DNA of 22,918 bases from an uncultured bacterium (GTDB lineage: Bacteria > Bacillota > Clostridia > Lachnospirales > Lachnospiraceae), in assembly GCA_947088515.1 (NCBI GenBank), contig CAMUHA010000028.1:1-22918 (forward strand), read 5' to 3'. Shown in pieces: positions 4,823 through 12,799 of this stretch (positions within the stretch are counted from its first letter, which is position 1; each line of letters starts with the position of its first letter). The translations under genes were made by a program, and so were the position numbers. The notes under the pieces are model-generated. The model made no database searches and was not told the origin of the DNA. It saw only the letters and a program-made list of their open reading frames with translations.

Positions 4823-6379
4823 ATGCTTACAATAGGAATTTATCCCCGTAAATCTGTATATCGTGACAACAGTGATTCCGTACAGGTGCAGATTCAACTT
4901 TGCAAAGACTATGCTGCCATCATTTATAAGGACCAGGAAATTGAATTCAAGATTTATGATAAAGATGAAGGTTTTTCTGGTAAAAACACCAACCGTCCCA
5001 GTTTTAAGGACTTAATGGCAGATGTAAAAGCCGGACTCCTGAATGCCGTTATTGTTTATAAACTGGACCGTATCAGCCGCAATGTACAGGAATTTGCAGC
5101 CATGTACGAAGTTTTCCAGCAGCACAATGTATCATTTATATCCGTAAAGGAGTCTTTTGACACCACCACCCCCATGGGCCGGACTGTTATGTACATACTT
5201 GCTGCTTTTGCGCAGCTTGAACGCGAAAACACTTCAGAACGTGTTGCCGATAATATGCAGGCCCTTGGTGCTGCCGGAAAATGGACAGGCGGAAAGCTTC
5301 CCAGTGGCATGACTTCTATTCGCCGTCAGACAGGCGACAAAGAACATTCCTACCTTCTGGTGGATAAAGCCAGTGTATGGCGTCCTAAACTCCTTTTCAA
5401 GCTCATTTCAGAGGGATATTCCATCACAAAAGTAGAACGATACTGCAGGGACCATGGAATCAAAAGTCAGGATGGGAAGTTTTTTGGCACAACTCAAATA
5501 TACAATATTATAACCAATCCTGTGTATTGTCAGAACAGCATAGAGGCTTATTATTATTTCCGGGACTGCGGCTGCACGCTCCCTGACCCCTCACTTTTTG
5601 ACGGTACCAAAGGTCTTATTGGATACGGCAAAACAAAAACCGGCAAAGACTTACAAAAAAGATGCAAAACGAAGGAATGGAATATTGCTATTGGCATTCA
5701 TGACCCTGTAATCCCTGCAGCAGAATGGATTGCTGTCCAAAAGCGTCTTAGCACCAATAAAAAGTTTTACATCCAGAAACATAATGTCGGAATACTTAGA
5801 AGCGTGCTTAAGTGCAGTTGTGGCTCTCGTATGGACATACGCACCTATTTTAAAAATGATATTCGCTTTTCGTATTACTATTGTGCAAAAATGGTTCGCA
5901 GAGGGAAGCAGTACTGTAATTCCGAGTATGTCCGCCAAGAAAAGATAGACCAGCTTTTTATTGACCAGCTCCAAAAGATAAAGCTTAATCCAGGCATTTT
6001 AACGGCCGGGCAGGACTGCAGCATTATGCAGCAGGATGCTAACAGCATCAAGAGTGACATAAAAAAACTGCAAAATTCTATCGACAACCTTACATCTGCA
6101 CTTTCACAGGCAATGGGAACGGCCGCAGCAGGATATATAATCAGTCAGATAAGCGAATTGGATTCTCAAAAGAAAAAACAGGAAGAAAACCTGCGCAACA
6201 TACTAATTAAAGAATCTGAAAATAAAAGCGCTGAAGAAATAAAACAGCAAATATATACTGATATCTGCTGTCTCATTGATAATTTTGATAACATAGATTA
6301 TGCTGGGAAAAATGAATTGATTAGGAAAATCGTGAAAGAATGCGTATTTGACGGAGAAAACCTGCGCATTATTTTTTAA
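4823..6379 (+). CDS. Large serine recombinase (integrase)
   Basis: This 518-residue protein catalyses site-specific integration and excision. The N-terminal resolvase domain (1-145) shows YPRKS with catalytic Ser11 and Arg9, and YKLDRISR with Arg83 and Arg86. A recombinase domain spans roughly 165-310, and a zinc ribbon has paired cysteines (C331, C333, C354, C365). A coiled coil (about 405-465) typical of synapsis control follows, and the protein ends near 518. I chose ATG 4823 because AAGGAGG lies 6 nt upstream; the frame is open further upstream. All catalytic residues appear intact, so the enzyme could be active. It sits at the element end, next to a truncated M23 peptidase gene, as expected for an integrase beside its attachment site. 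Gene order matches Tn5397/Tn4451-like and other serine-recombinase elements only in this respect. Confidence 0.93.
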   Translation: MLTIGIYPRKSVYRDNSDSVQVQIQLCKDYAAIIYKDQEIEFKIYDKDEGFSGKNTNRPSFKDLMADVKAGLLNAVIVYKLDRISRNVQEFAAMYEVFQQHNVSFISVKESFDTTTPMGRTVMYILAAFAQLERENTSERVADNMQALGAAGKWTGGKLPSGMTSIRRQTGDKEHSYLLVDKASVWRPKLLFKLISEGYSITKVERYCRDHGIKSQDGKFFGTTQIYNIITNPVYCQNSIEAYYYFRDCGCTLPDPSLFDGTKGLIGYGKTKTGKDLQKRCKTKEWNIAIGIHDPVIPAAEWIAVQKRLSTNKKFYIQKHNVGILRSVLKCSCGSRMDIRTYFKNDIRFSYYYCAKMVRRGKQYCNSEYVRQEKIDQLFIDQLQKIKLNPGILTAGQDCSIMQQDANSIKSDIKKLQNSIDNLTSALSQAMGTAAAGYIISQISELDSQKKKQEENLRNILIKESENKSAEEIKQQIYTDICCLIDNFDNIDYAGKNELIRKIVKECVFDGENLRIIF

Positions 6380-6400
6380 TGTGCAGGTTCTACATTTTAT
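6359..6400 (+). terminator. Terminator overlapping the recombinase 3' end
   Basis: AACCTGCGCATTA (6359-6371) pairs with TAATGTGCAGGTT (6377-6389) through one G-T wobble, with a five-T loop. CTACATTTTATT follows. The stem includes the last codons of the recombinase gene, and may also shield the element from outside transcription. Confidence 0.7.
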
Positions 6401-6425
6401 TCATATCGGTGTACCAATTTGTCCC
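6390..6425. other. Inferred attachment junction (attR) of the element
   Basis: The M23 peptidase frame on the minus strand is normal through HLGHDMMGQIGTPI and then hits TGA at 6401-6403. Family members continue here into the rest of the catalytic domain. The recombinase gene ends 21 bp away. Serine recombinase genes usually lie next to their attachment site, so the crossover probably falls within about 6400-6420. The exact core dinucleotide cannot be set without the other end of the element. Confidence 0.6.
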
Positions 6426-7021
6426 ATCATGTCATGCCCTAAATGCTGTCTTTTATATCCATAACTCCGGCTGGAGCCAAAATCATCATAGTCACTATAC
6501 TCAAATCCTTTGGCAATAGGCGAAAAAGCCTTCAGACCATAAACCTTTTTCCAGCTTTTTTTTCCATTTTCATCCGCCTGTTCTATCTCATACTCTCCCA
6601 CCATGCCACCAAGAACCGCCTCATAAGCCTCATAATAGTAATTATAATATTTCATATCCTTTGTCAGCTCTTCAAGAGAGCTTTCCCCAGAAGAAAGCTC
6701 CGCCGCAAGCTTCTGGATTAAGGAAACGCTGTCTTTACCAAAAGAACCGCCGCTCTTTGCCCCCGCATAGGCAAGCAGCTCAATCCAGTTTAAATGTACC
6801 TCTTTATCATAGCTTGCCACATCCAGGTCATAAGCCGCGCAGAGAGCCTCATAAGTAACGTTAAAATCCACCCATTTAATATAGTCCCCATTTGCGCCGG
6901 AGCTTACTTCTATGGCGGACATTTTTTCTTCCCTGCCATAGCGGCCGCTCTTTAGCAGACAGACCAGAATAAGAAGCAGGCTTATTATTATAATAGCGAC
7001 AGTGTAGCAGATTTTTTTCAT
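6401..7021 (-). pseudogene. M23 metallopeptidase, 3' part cut off
   Basis: The remaining 206 residues have an N-terminal membrane anchor (KKICYTVAIIIISLLLILVC), a helical region with WIELLAYAGAKSGGSFGKDS, and the start of the LytM/M23 domain at YGYKRQHLGHDMMG. HLGHD supplies the first zinc motif (HxxxD), but the later HxH motif and the rest of the domain are missing. Intact proteins of this type, which cleave peptidoglycan cross-bridges outside the membrane, extend well over 100 residues further. The stop codon comes from sequence at the recombinase side of the junction, so integration most likely disrupted the gene. The ATG at 7021 was chosen over an upstream TTG; TAGGT precedes it. It lies downstream of the glycosyltransferase gene in the same direction with a 63-bp gap. 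Whether the stub is made or stable is unknown. Confidence 0.8.
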
Positions 7022-7084
7022 ACACAAATACCTACCGGAAACAGGTTAGAAAACTATATGAAAAAAAACAGCAATATATGCCTG

Positions 7085-8161
7085 TCATCCCTTTTGCCGA
7101 TAAACAAATTCCCTCTGGATTAGAAAGCTTAAAAAAAACAGAGTCACATCCACAGGCATTTTCACAAGCGCCTCCGCCCCGCCAAATAAAGGATACAGCT
7201 TTCCCACCAAAAACGCGCTAAGAGACATCTGAATAAGGGCAAGCAGCGCATAACGGGGCAGGGTTGCTCCTACAGCGCTTTCGCTCTGGAATACTACTTT
7301 TAAATTCAGCAGATAGTTATAAAGGGCGGACAATATTCTTGCAAAAACCGTAGATGCCATCACATACGTAATTCTTCCCCACTGTCTGTCCTTAAGCAGA
7401 AAACAAAACAGAGAAAACAATGCTAAGTCCACCACGCTTGAAGACAGGGAAGAAAATAGAAACTTCCCAAAAATCATATAAATCTTAACGGAATCCCTGA
7501 TAGGATTGAAATGGCTTGTTTTATTTTCTTCTATATAGATTGTGCGGATAGGCACTTCCACAATGGGAATTTTTCCTGTTTTGGTCTCCAGCAGCATATT
7601 GGTTTCAAACTCAAACCGCTCTCCTTTTACCATAAGGAGCCGCTGCATAAAAAAAGCCGGAATTCCCCTAAGCCCCGTCTGGGTGTCGGAGACGGTAATA
7701 CCTGTAAGGTATTTCATCACTACTCTGGTGCATTTGTTTCCAAATTCGGATCGCGCCGGCACCTCATCTCCCTCAAAACACCGGCAGCCCAAAATAAGCG
7801 CCCTGGGATTTGCCAGCATTGCCTGCGCACAGGCTAAAATACACTCTGGGGAATGCTGCCCGTCAGAGTCAGCGGTTATTGCCCCCGGCATCTGACCAAA
7901 CTCCTGAAGGCAATAATTAAAAGCGGTCTTTAACGCACGGCCCTTTCCCTGATTGACCGCATGGCGAAGCGCCCGGCAGCCATAAAGGGACTTTGCCTCC
8001 TCAAAATAATGGATATAAGCTTCTCCGCTTCCATCATCCACCAGCACGATATTCTGGAATCCTGTATCCTTTAATTTCTTTAAAAGAACCGGAAGTTTTT
8101 CATCCGGCTCGTAAGAAGGAATAATAATTGGTATATCAAATTTTGTTATATTTCCTGCCAT
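7085..8161 (-). CDS. Family 2 glycosyltransferase fused to GtrA-like domain
   Basis: The 358-residue protein has a GT-A family 2 domain (about 8-225) resembling polyprenyl-phosphate sugar synthases. It shows the start IIIPSYEPDEKLP, the nucleotide motif DDGS (42-45), NQGKGRAL (70-77) and the metal-binding DSDGQH (98-103). After a linker (TSHFNPIRDSVKIY), residues 230-357 form four hydrophobic helices ending LIQREFVYRQKG, which match GtrA-like membrane domains. Proteins of this build load a sugar onto a lipid carrier and help move it across the membrane. The GT-C-like protein encoded 5 bp upstream would be the natural user of that lipid-linked sugar. AAGGA lies about 9 nt before the ATG. Substrate sugar is unknown. 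Confidence 0.88.
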   Translation of the reverse strand: MAGNITKFDIPIIIPSYEPDEKLPVLLKKLKDTGFQNIVLVDDGSGEAYIHYFEEAKSLYGCRALRHAVNQGKGRALKTAFNYCLQEFGQMPGAITADSDGQHSPECILACAQAMLANPRALILGCRCFEGDEVPARSEFGNKCTRVVMKYLTGITVSDTQTGLRGIPAFFMQRLLMVKGERFEFETNMLLETKTGKIPIVEVPIRTIYIEENKTSHFNPIRDSVKIYMIFGKFLFSSLSSSVVDLALFSLFCFLLKDRQWGRITYVMASTVFARILSALYNYLLNLKVVFQSESAVGATLPRYALLALIQMSLSAFLVGKLYPLFGGAEALVKMPVDVTLFFLSFLIQREFVYRQKG

Positions 8162-8166
8162 GTATT

Positions 8167-10086
8167 TTATCCTTTCTTATAAAGACAGATACCGCCTTCT
8201 TCTTCTATTACCTGATACAGACATCCAAAGGTAAACGTATCCTCCTTTGTCAGAGAAGCCAAAATTTCCTCTCCCCCTTTGGGTAGTTTATCCACATACA
8301 AAAATCCTGCATGGGCATCTTCTACTGCCTTTGCAATATCCCCGCTGTCCATAGACGCAGTATCTACATTTCCATACATCACTGATACTGGCGCTGCCTC
8401 AAAGTTAATATAAGTATTTCTCACCCAGCTTACGTCCGAAATATCCCGCAGATACAATATACGCATGGCATTTCCCTTCTGCCCTGCCTCTGTCCTTGCA
8501 AGAAACTGCTTAGCTTCTTCATCTACAATTTCCTCCCGCTCATTAAGCGTCTCCTGTACCGTTTCCCGGTAGCCGGCAATGGCACGGTAAGCGCCCACAT
8601 GGTCCGCCGTCACAAGCACAAACAAAAAGCAAAGCAGGGCTCCTTTTAGTGACTCACCCCCTCTTGTCACATAAAAAGCGGTCAGATACAGCCCTCCAAT
8701 GGCAAAAGGCGCCCCATATCTTTCAATGGAGGAAACCATTCCGAAAGGCTCCAGATATTGTGTTTCCACTGCAAAAATGGTCAGGTGGCATATAAGGTTT
8801 ACCCCATAAAATACCATTCCTGTAACAGCCAGAAATATTCCAGTATAAAGAGCCTGTCTTTTTTCCAGTACACGGAATTTATACAAAAGAAACATAAAAA
8901 CAGGCAAAAGCAAATATAATCCTAAAGGACTTAAATCCCATGCAAAGGTTTCTCCCCGGTGAAGAGGCCATCTGATAAAAGCCTCCACAAAGGCCTTTAC
9001 CATTTTTTCCTGATAAGCGGGAATGCCCATGCCTCCGGTGGCCATCTGGATTGCTGTTCCGGTAAGCTTTGCCACCCTCCGGTTTGATACACAAAATAAA
9101 AGCCATGAGACTTCTGTAAGCGCTGGAAGAAGAGTGACCATAAACAGCCCCAACCTGTTCTTTTTTCTTCCCTGCACTTCTTCCTGCCTTTGTCCATTCT
9201 CCGCCCCTTTTTGTCTCTGTACCTCTTTTCTGTAAAGCAGATAATGATATCCATAATCAAACAAAAGACCAAAAGCTGCCCACATAAATCCTGTATTTTT
9301 GCACAAAACCAGTATCATCAGAAACAGGGCCTGTCTGCCATAATAAAAAAGTCTTCCTTTTGCCCATCCATCTGTCACTGATACAAGAAAAGCGCCATAT
9401 ACCACTGCCATGGTAAGATCCGCACAGCAGCCGTCCATCCAAAAGGCCTCCGCCACCGAAGGAAATATCCAAAGCGCCGCCGCTCCTGCCGCCATCACCG
9501 GCAGACTGTATTTATTCCACTTTTTCATCACCTTAAGAAACGGAAAAAGGAAAGACAGGTTCAGAAAATAATATCCGGCAAACATCAGCCCTTCCCGGAA
9601 TTTTCCTGAAAAATGCAGAAACCACCACTTCATCATCTGGGCGCCTGGCGGATAGTCCCCAAATTCTGCTGCAGCATTGGTATATTTTCCCGCAAAACCA
9701 TCCAGATAATAAATAGATTTTACGTCTGTCGCCCAGAAATTATAGTCATCCCACCAGCTTACCACTTTTCCACTTACACATATAGTAACCACTACCGTCA
9801 TCAGCAAAGCAGTCAAAAAAGCCGGCCCCAGAAATTCACTTTGTGCATATGCAAAAATTTCCTTTCTTTTTCCGGCAGAAGTCTTCCAAATACTAAATAA
9901 CGCCGCCGCCAGCCCCAGAACCGCCAGATAATCCGAAAAAGAAAGCGCATGAAAAAAGGAAAGAATATACAGGGTCAAAATTAACAGGGCGCTTCCCACA
10001 GGAACCGCTTCCACCATGGATATTTTAAACTTCCACCCAATCCCTAAAATCAAAACCAAAAAAGCTGCTATCTGAAAAATAACCAT
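8167..10086 (-). CDS. Polytopic membrane protein, GT-C glycosyltransferase-like
   Basis: About 639 residues with at least ten membrane helices and a C-terminal soluble part (last ~130 residues, with MRILYLRDISDVSWVRNTYI). The first large outside loop contains VVSWWDDYNFWATDVK. An acidic pair in that loop is the catalytic signature of GT-C enzymes, which use lipid-linked sugars. The adjacent polyprenyl-phosphate-sugar synthase supports this role, probably in cell-surface polymer decoration; the target is unknown. I chose ATG 10086 because AAGGA lies about 10 nt upstream. The longer frame from 10173 has no ribosome binding site and would read through a terminator hairpin (10134-10170). A K/R/Q/E-rich cytoplasmic loop lies mid-protein (EVQRQKGAENGQRQEEVQGR). 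No exact family name can be given. Confidence 0.78.
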   Translation of the reverse strand: MVIFQIAAFLVLILGIGWKFKISMVEAVPVGSALLILTLYILSFFHALSFSDYLAVLGLAAALFSIWKTSAGKRKEIFAYAQSEFLGPAFLTALLMTVVVTICVSGKVVSWWDDYNFWATDVKSIYYLDGFAGKYTNAAAEFGDYPPGAQMMKWWFLHFSGKFREGLMFAGYYFLNLSFLFPFLKVMKKWNKYSLPVMAAGAAALWIFPSVAEAFWMDGCCADLTMAVVYGAFLVSVTDGWAKGRLFYYGRQALFLMILVLCKNTGFMWAAFGLLFDYGYHYLLYRKEVQRQKGAENGQRQEEVQGRKKNRLGLFMVTLLPALTEVSWLLFCVSNRRVAKLTGTAIQMATGGMGIPAYQEKMVKAFVEAFIRWPLHRGETFAWDLSPLGLYLLLPVFMFLLYKFRVLEKRQALYTGIFLAVTGMVFYGVNLICHLTIFAVETQYLEPFGMVSSIERYGAPFAIGGLYLTAFYVTRGGESLKGALLCFLFVLVTADHVGAYRAIAGYRETVQETLNEREEIVDEEAKQFLARTEAGQKGNAMRILYLRDISDVSWVRNTYINFEAAPVSVMYGNVDTASMDSGDIAKAVEDAHAGFLYVDKLPKGGEEILASLTKEDTFTFGCLYQVIEEEGGICLYKKG

Positions 10087-10133
10087 TTCCCCGCTTTCCT
10101 TCCACCCTTCCAAACATATTATAACGATTATAA

Positions 10134-10170
10134 CAAAAAGATGTGCGGCATGCCACACATCTTTTTTTAT
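10134..10170 (-). terminator. Intrinsic terminator after hpf
   Basis: AAAAAGATGTG (10136-10146) and CACACATCTTTTT (10155-10167) form a stem of about 11 bp over a GC-rich tip (GGCATGCC). It has T-runs on both strands, so it may work in both directions. It lies about 50 bp downstream of the hpf stop codon and inside the unneeded upstream extension of the GT-C-like frame. Confidence 0.8.
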
Positions 10171-10215
10171 CATTTATGATTATTTTCTTAAGGCCCTCAT
10201 AGAATCTTAAGTATT

Positions 10216-10743
10216 TTAATACTCCGGCTCAATCAATCCGTAGGTATTTCCTTTTCTCTTATAAACCACATTCACCTGATCTGTCTCCGCATTGCAGAAC
10301 ACGAAGAAATTATGTCCCAAAAGCTCCATCTGGACACAGGCATCTTCAGGATACATTGGCTTAATGTCAAATTTTTTGCTGCGGATGATTTTAACCTCTT
10401 CATCCTCCATATATTCTTTGTCTATAAATTCCTGCTTAAAATAGCTGGCTGACTGCTTTTGGTCAATCAGCTTGTTTTTGTACTTTTTCAGCTGACGCTC
10501 TATGATTTCTTCCACCAGGTCAATGGAAACATACATATCATTGCTCACCTGCTCCGACCGGATAATACTTCCTTTAACCGGAATGGTCACTTCAATTTTC
10601 TGACGTTCCTTCTCAACGCTTAACGTCACATGTATTTCCGTTTCGGATGTAAAATATCTTTCCAGTTTTCCAATTTTGTCCTCCACCGCACTTTTCAGTC
10701 CGGGTGTTACCTCAATATTTTTACCAACAATTACAAACTTCAT
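10216..10743 (-). CDS. hpf: Ribosome hibernation promoting factor, long form
   Basis: The 175-residue protein has the N-terminal ribosome-binding domain (1-100: MKFVIVGKNIEVTPGLKSAV, a basic helix ERQLKKYKNKLIDQK) and the C-terminal dimerisation domain (about 118-175: IIRSKKFDIKPMYPEDACVQ, FFVFCNAETDQVNVVYKRKG, YGLIEPEY). The long form found in Firmicutes dimerises 70S ribosomes into inactive 100S particles in stationary phase or stress. Length and both domains are complete. A promoter with TTGCAT-18-TATAAT lies about 45 bp upstream and AAAGGA precedes the ATG by 12 nt. A terminator follows, so the gene is probably monocistronic. No SigH- or SigB-type promoter was identified by eye. Confidence 0.97.
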   Translation of the reverse strand: MKFVIVGKNIEVTPGLKSAVEDKIGKLERYFTSETEIHVTLSVEKERQKIEVTIPVKGSIIRSEQVSNDMYVSIDLVEEIIERQLKKYKNKLIDQKQSASYFKQEFIDKEYMEDEEVKIIRSKKFDIKPMYPEDACVQMELLGHNFFVFCNAETDQVNVVYKRKGNTYGLIEPEY

Positions 10744-10781
10744 ATCTAATCATCATCCTTTCCTTGGATTATTGTATAGAT

Positions 10782-10811
10782 ATTATAACATAGCTTGTAC
10801 CCTTTATGCAA
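10782..10811 (-). promoter_or_regulatory. Sigma-A promoter of hpf
   Basis: On the minus strand, TTGCAT (10811-10806) and TATAAT (10787-10782) are separated by 18 nt. The predicted start leaves a leader of roughly 30 nt before the hpf ATG at 10743. Confidence 0.65.
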
Positions 10812-11188
10812 TAATTCCCAGTTTTCGTTTTCACAAAACAATTCCCAAAGTAATTGCTGACAATTTCTCCCAAAACATATTAAGGACGGATTCCAGACTG
10901 TGTGCAAAATGGCAAATAGTAAATTTTCAGCACAATCCACAAAACATTTGTTCTTAACTTTATGTTTGTCCACCCGTAGATTTCGGTATTTCGTTGGTGG
11001 ATATTGTGGATAACCCGGTGTATAAATCAAAAATACCATAAAAACCAGCTTTTTAATTGTGGATAACTTTTGGAAAATTTTTTACGGATGTTTCTTTTTT
11101 TGTTTACCAGTTTTTCCCGTTTGTATATCTTATACAACTCTTCTCTTTGTCAAGTACTGTTTTCCAAAATTTATAAGGAACCGGCCTT
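10812..11188. other. Intergenic region with DnaA-box-like sites
   Basis: No supported gene lies here. Two perfect DnaA boxes, TGTGGATAA (the reverse complement of TTATCCACA), occur at 11005-11013 and 11058-11066, in the same orientation and 53 bp apart. Both are in the longer identical string ATTGTGGATAAC. Weaker relatives lie at about 10934-10942 (CAATCCACA) and 10968-10976 (TTGTCCACC). AT-rich and T-rich DNA follows to 11160. The neighbouring genes are not those usual at a chromosomal origin. Confidence 0.5.
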
Positions 11189-11779
11189 TTACATCTTTTC
11201 CCATACTTCTACATATCTACCGCTTAAAAATGGCCCTAACTTTTCAATTCGTTTATAATTATCAGGTAAAATTTTACTAAAATCCAGTAAATGACCTCCA
11301 TCCTTCGGCGGAACGGTATCAACAATAAAATGCCTGACATCATTTCGTTTAGCTACAAGACGGTATGGCCTTATCCATGTAGATTCCGTTCCGCCGTGCA
11401 TAAAGCCCAATGTTATGAGATAATCAACAGGTTTCTCGGCAAGCTCATCAAAGCTGCCAGTTTCAAAAATGATTGTGCTGTCGCATAATTCACGCGCCGC
11501 CTGAATCACTTCCTCATGCTCATCCAGTCCAATTCTTTTGTCGGCTTTTACATGCTGCAGCACACCACCCAGTCCACACCCTATATCCACCACAGTCTTA
11601 CACCCATGAGTATTTATGTATTTTGCACATGCCTGGGCATATTCTCTCCATTCATAGGGACTAAGATGCCACGAATCAAAATGGTACTTCCTAATCAGTT
11701 TCTTATACTTCACTCTCTTTATACTGCCTGCAATAACATTTTTTAGACCGACTTCCTTTATTTTGCGTATGATTTTCAT
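11189..11779 (-). CDS. SAM-dependent class I methyltransferase
   Basis: The 196-residue protein has a Rossmann-type methyltransferase core. Motif I is TVVDIGCGLGGVLQHV (about 63-78), followed by an acidic loop after the second strand (RIGLDEHEEVI) and DYLITLGFMHGG as the strand IV region. A basic N-terminus (MKIIRKIKEVGLKNVIAGSI, KRVKYKKLIRKY) could bind membrane lipid or nucleic acid. The late HFIVDTVPPKDGGHLLDFSK resembles small-molecule or sugar methyltransferases, but the substrate cannot be named. GGGAG lies 8 nt before the ATG. It is separated from hpf by a long intergenic region and is divergent from the two-component operon, so it is probably transcribed alone. Confidence 0.82.
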   Translation of the reverse strand: MKIIRKIKEVGLKNVIAGSIKRVKYKKLIRKYHFDSWHLSPYEWREYAQACAKYINTHGCKTVVDIGCGLGGVLQHVKADKRIGLDEHEEVIQAARELCDSTIIFETGSFDELAEKPVDYLITLGFMHGGTESTWIRPYRLVAKRNDVRHFIVDTVPPKDGGHLLDFSKILPDNYKRIEKLGPFLSGRYVEVWEKM

Positions 11780-12032
11780 TTCGCTTTCTCCCTTGTATAT
11801 TAAAATTAATTTTGGAAATAATAATTTTATTTGTCATTTCTTGCTAAATGTAATTGTTATGGTAACATCAATATCGGGGCACGTCAATCATTGGTATCAA
11901 ATATACAGCTTCTTTATTTAGCCAAATAAATCGCTTGATATTATCCGCTTAAACATCTAAAATTGGAAATATCCATATGTACAGATTACATGTCAGCAAA
12001 GGAAACGGCAGAAACATGAGGTGATTTGAAGA

Positions 12033-12722
12033 ATGCAGCAAAAAATATTAATTATAGATGATGACACAGACTTATGCCGGCTATTAAAAAATAATCTGGA
12101 GCAGGAAGGTTATCATGTCTCCCTCTGTCATGATGGGGTTTCAGGACTGGACGAATCGCAAAGGCTTGATTACCAGCTTGTGGTTTTGGACGTCATGCTT
12201 CCCCAAAAAAACGGATTTGAGGTATTGAAAAAAATCAGAGAGAAAAGTTTTGTCCCTGTTTTAATGTTAACCGCCAAAGACAGTGAAGGAGATAAAGTCT
12301 CCGGATTAAGAATGGGCGCAGACGATTACCTGACAAAGCCATTTTCAAACAGTGAATTTCTTGCGCGCATCTCTTCTCTTCTGCGCAGATATACCGTTTT
12401 TAATACAGTCAGTGAAAATTTAATTCAGCTGGGAAATTTAACAATTAACAAATGCGGACGTGAGGTCTATAAAGGCAATTATTTACTTGAACTTACTGCA
12501 AAGGAATTTGACTTGCTTGTGTTTTTTGCCCAAAACCGTGGACAGGTGTTTACCAAAAAGCAGATATATCATGCTGTATGGAATGATGAATATACATTCG
12601 ATGACAATAATATTATGGTTCATATCCGCAGATTGAGAAAGAAGATTGAGGATAATCCCGAAGACCCAAAATATATTTTAACAGTTTGGGGGATAGGATA
12701 TAAATGCGAAAAGAACATTTAA
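12033..12722 (+). CDS. OmpR/PhoB family response regulator
   Basis: The 229-residue protein has a receiver domain (1-120) with D10 and D11, phospho-acceptor D53 (LVVLDVMLP), T80 and K102 (DDYLTKPFS). A winged-helix output domain (130-229) contains LTAKEFDLLVFFAQNRGQVF and IRRLRKKIEDNPEDPKYILT. It should bind DNA upstream of its target operon when phosphorylated by the kinase encoded 77 bp downstream. GAGGTG lies 9 nt before the ATG. The cluster that follows (kinase, ABC ATPase, permease, hydrolase) indicates a role in sensing envelope stress or antimicrobial peptides. The ligand is unknown. Confidence 0.95.
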   Translation: MQQKILIIDDDTDLCRLLKNNLEQEGYHVSLCHDGVSGLDESQRLDYQLVVLDVMLPQKNGFEVLKKIREKSFVPVLMLTAKDSEGDKVSGLRMGADDYLTKPFSNSEFLARISSLLRRYTVFNTVSENLIQLGNLTINKCGREVYKGNYLLELTAKEFDLLVFFAQNRGQVFTKKQIYHAVWNDEYTFDDNNIMVHIRRLRKKIEDNPEDPKYILTVWGIGYKCEKNI

Positions 12723-12799
12723 GGCTTTAAAGCTTACCTTGTATGAACCATTTGAGCTGCCTGCAAAGGAAATATCGGAAACTTTGGTGAGGAAAAGAA

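Noticed and set aside
5651..5974. 107-codon minus-strand ORF inside the recombinase gene
   Set aside because: It is a shadow of a clear recombinase coding frame and has no ribosome binding site.
10746..11039. 97-codon minus-strand ORF upstream of hpf
   Set aside because: It has no ribosome binding site, starts within DnaA-box-containing DNA, covers the hpf promoter and has low-complexity composition with no family resemblance.
12723..12799. Protein-like frame between regulator and kinase (YEPFELPAKEISETLV)
   Set aside because: It has no start codon with a ribosome binding site, is short, and ends inside the kinase start region; probably chance.
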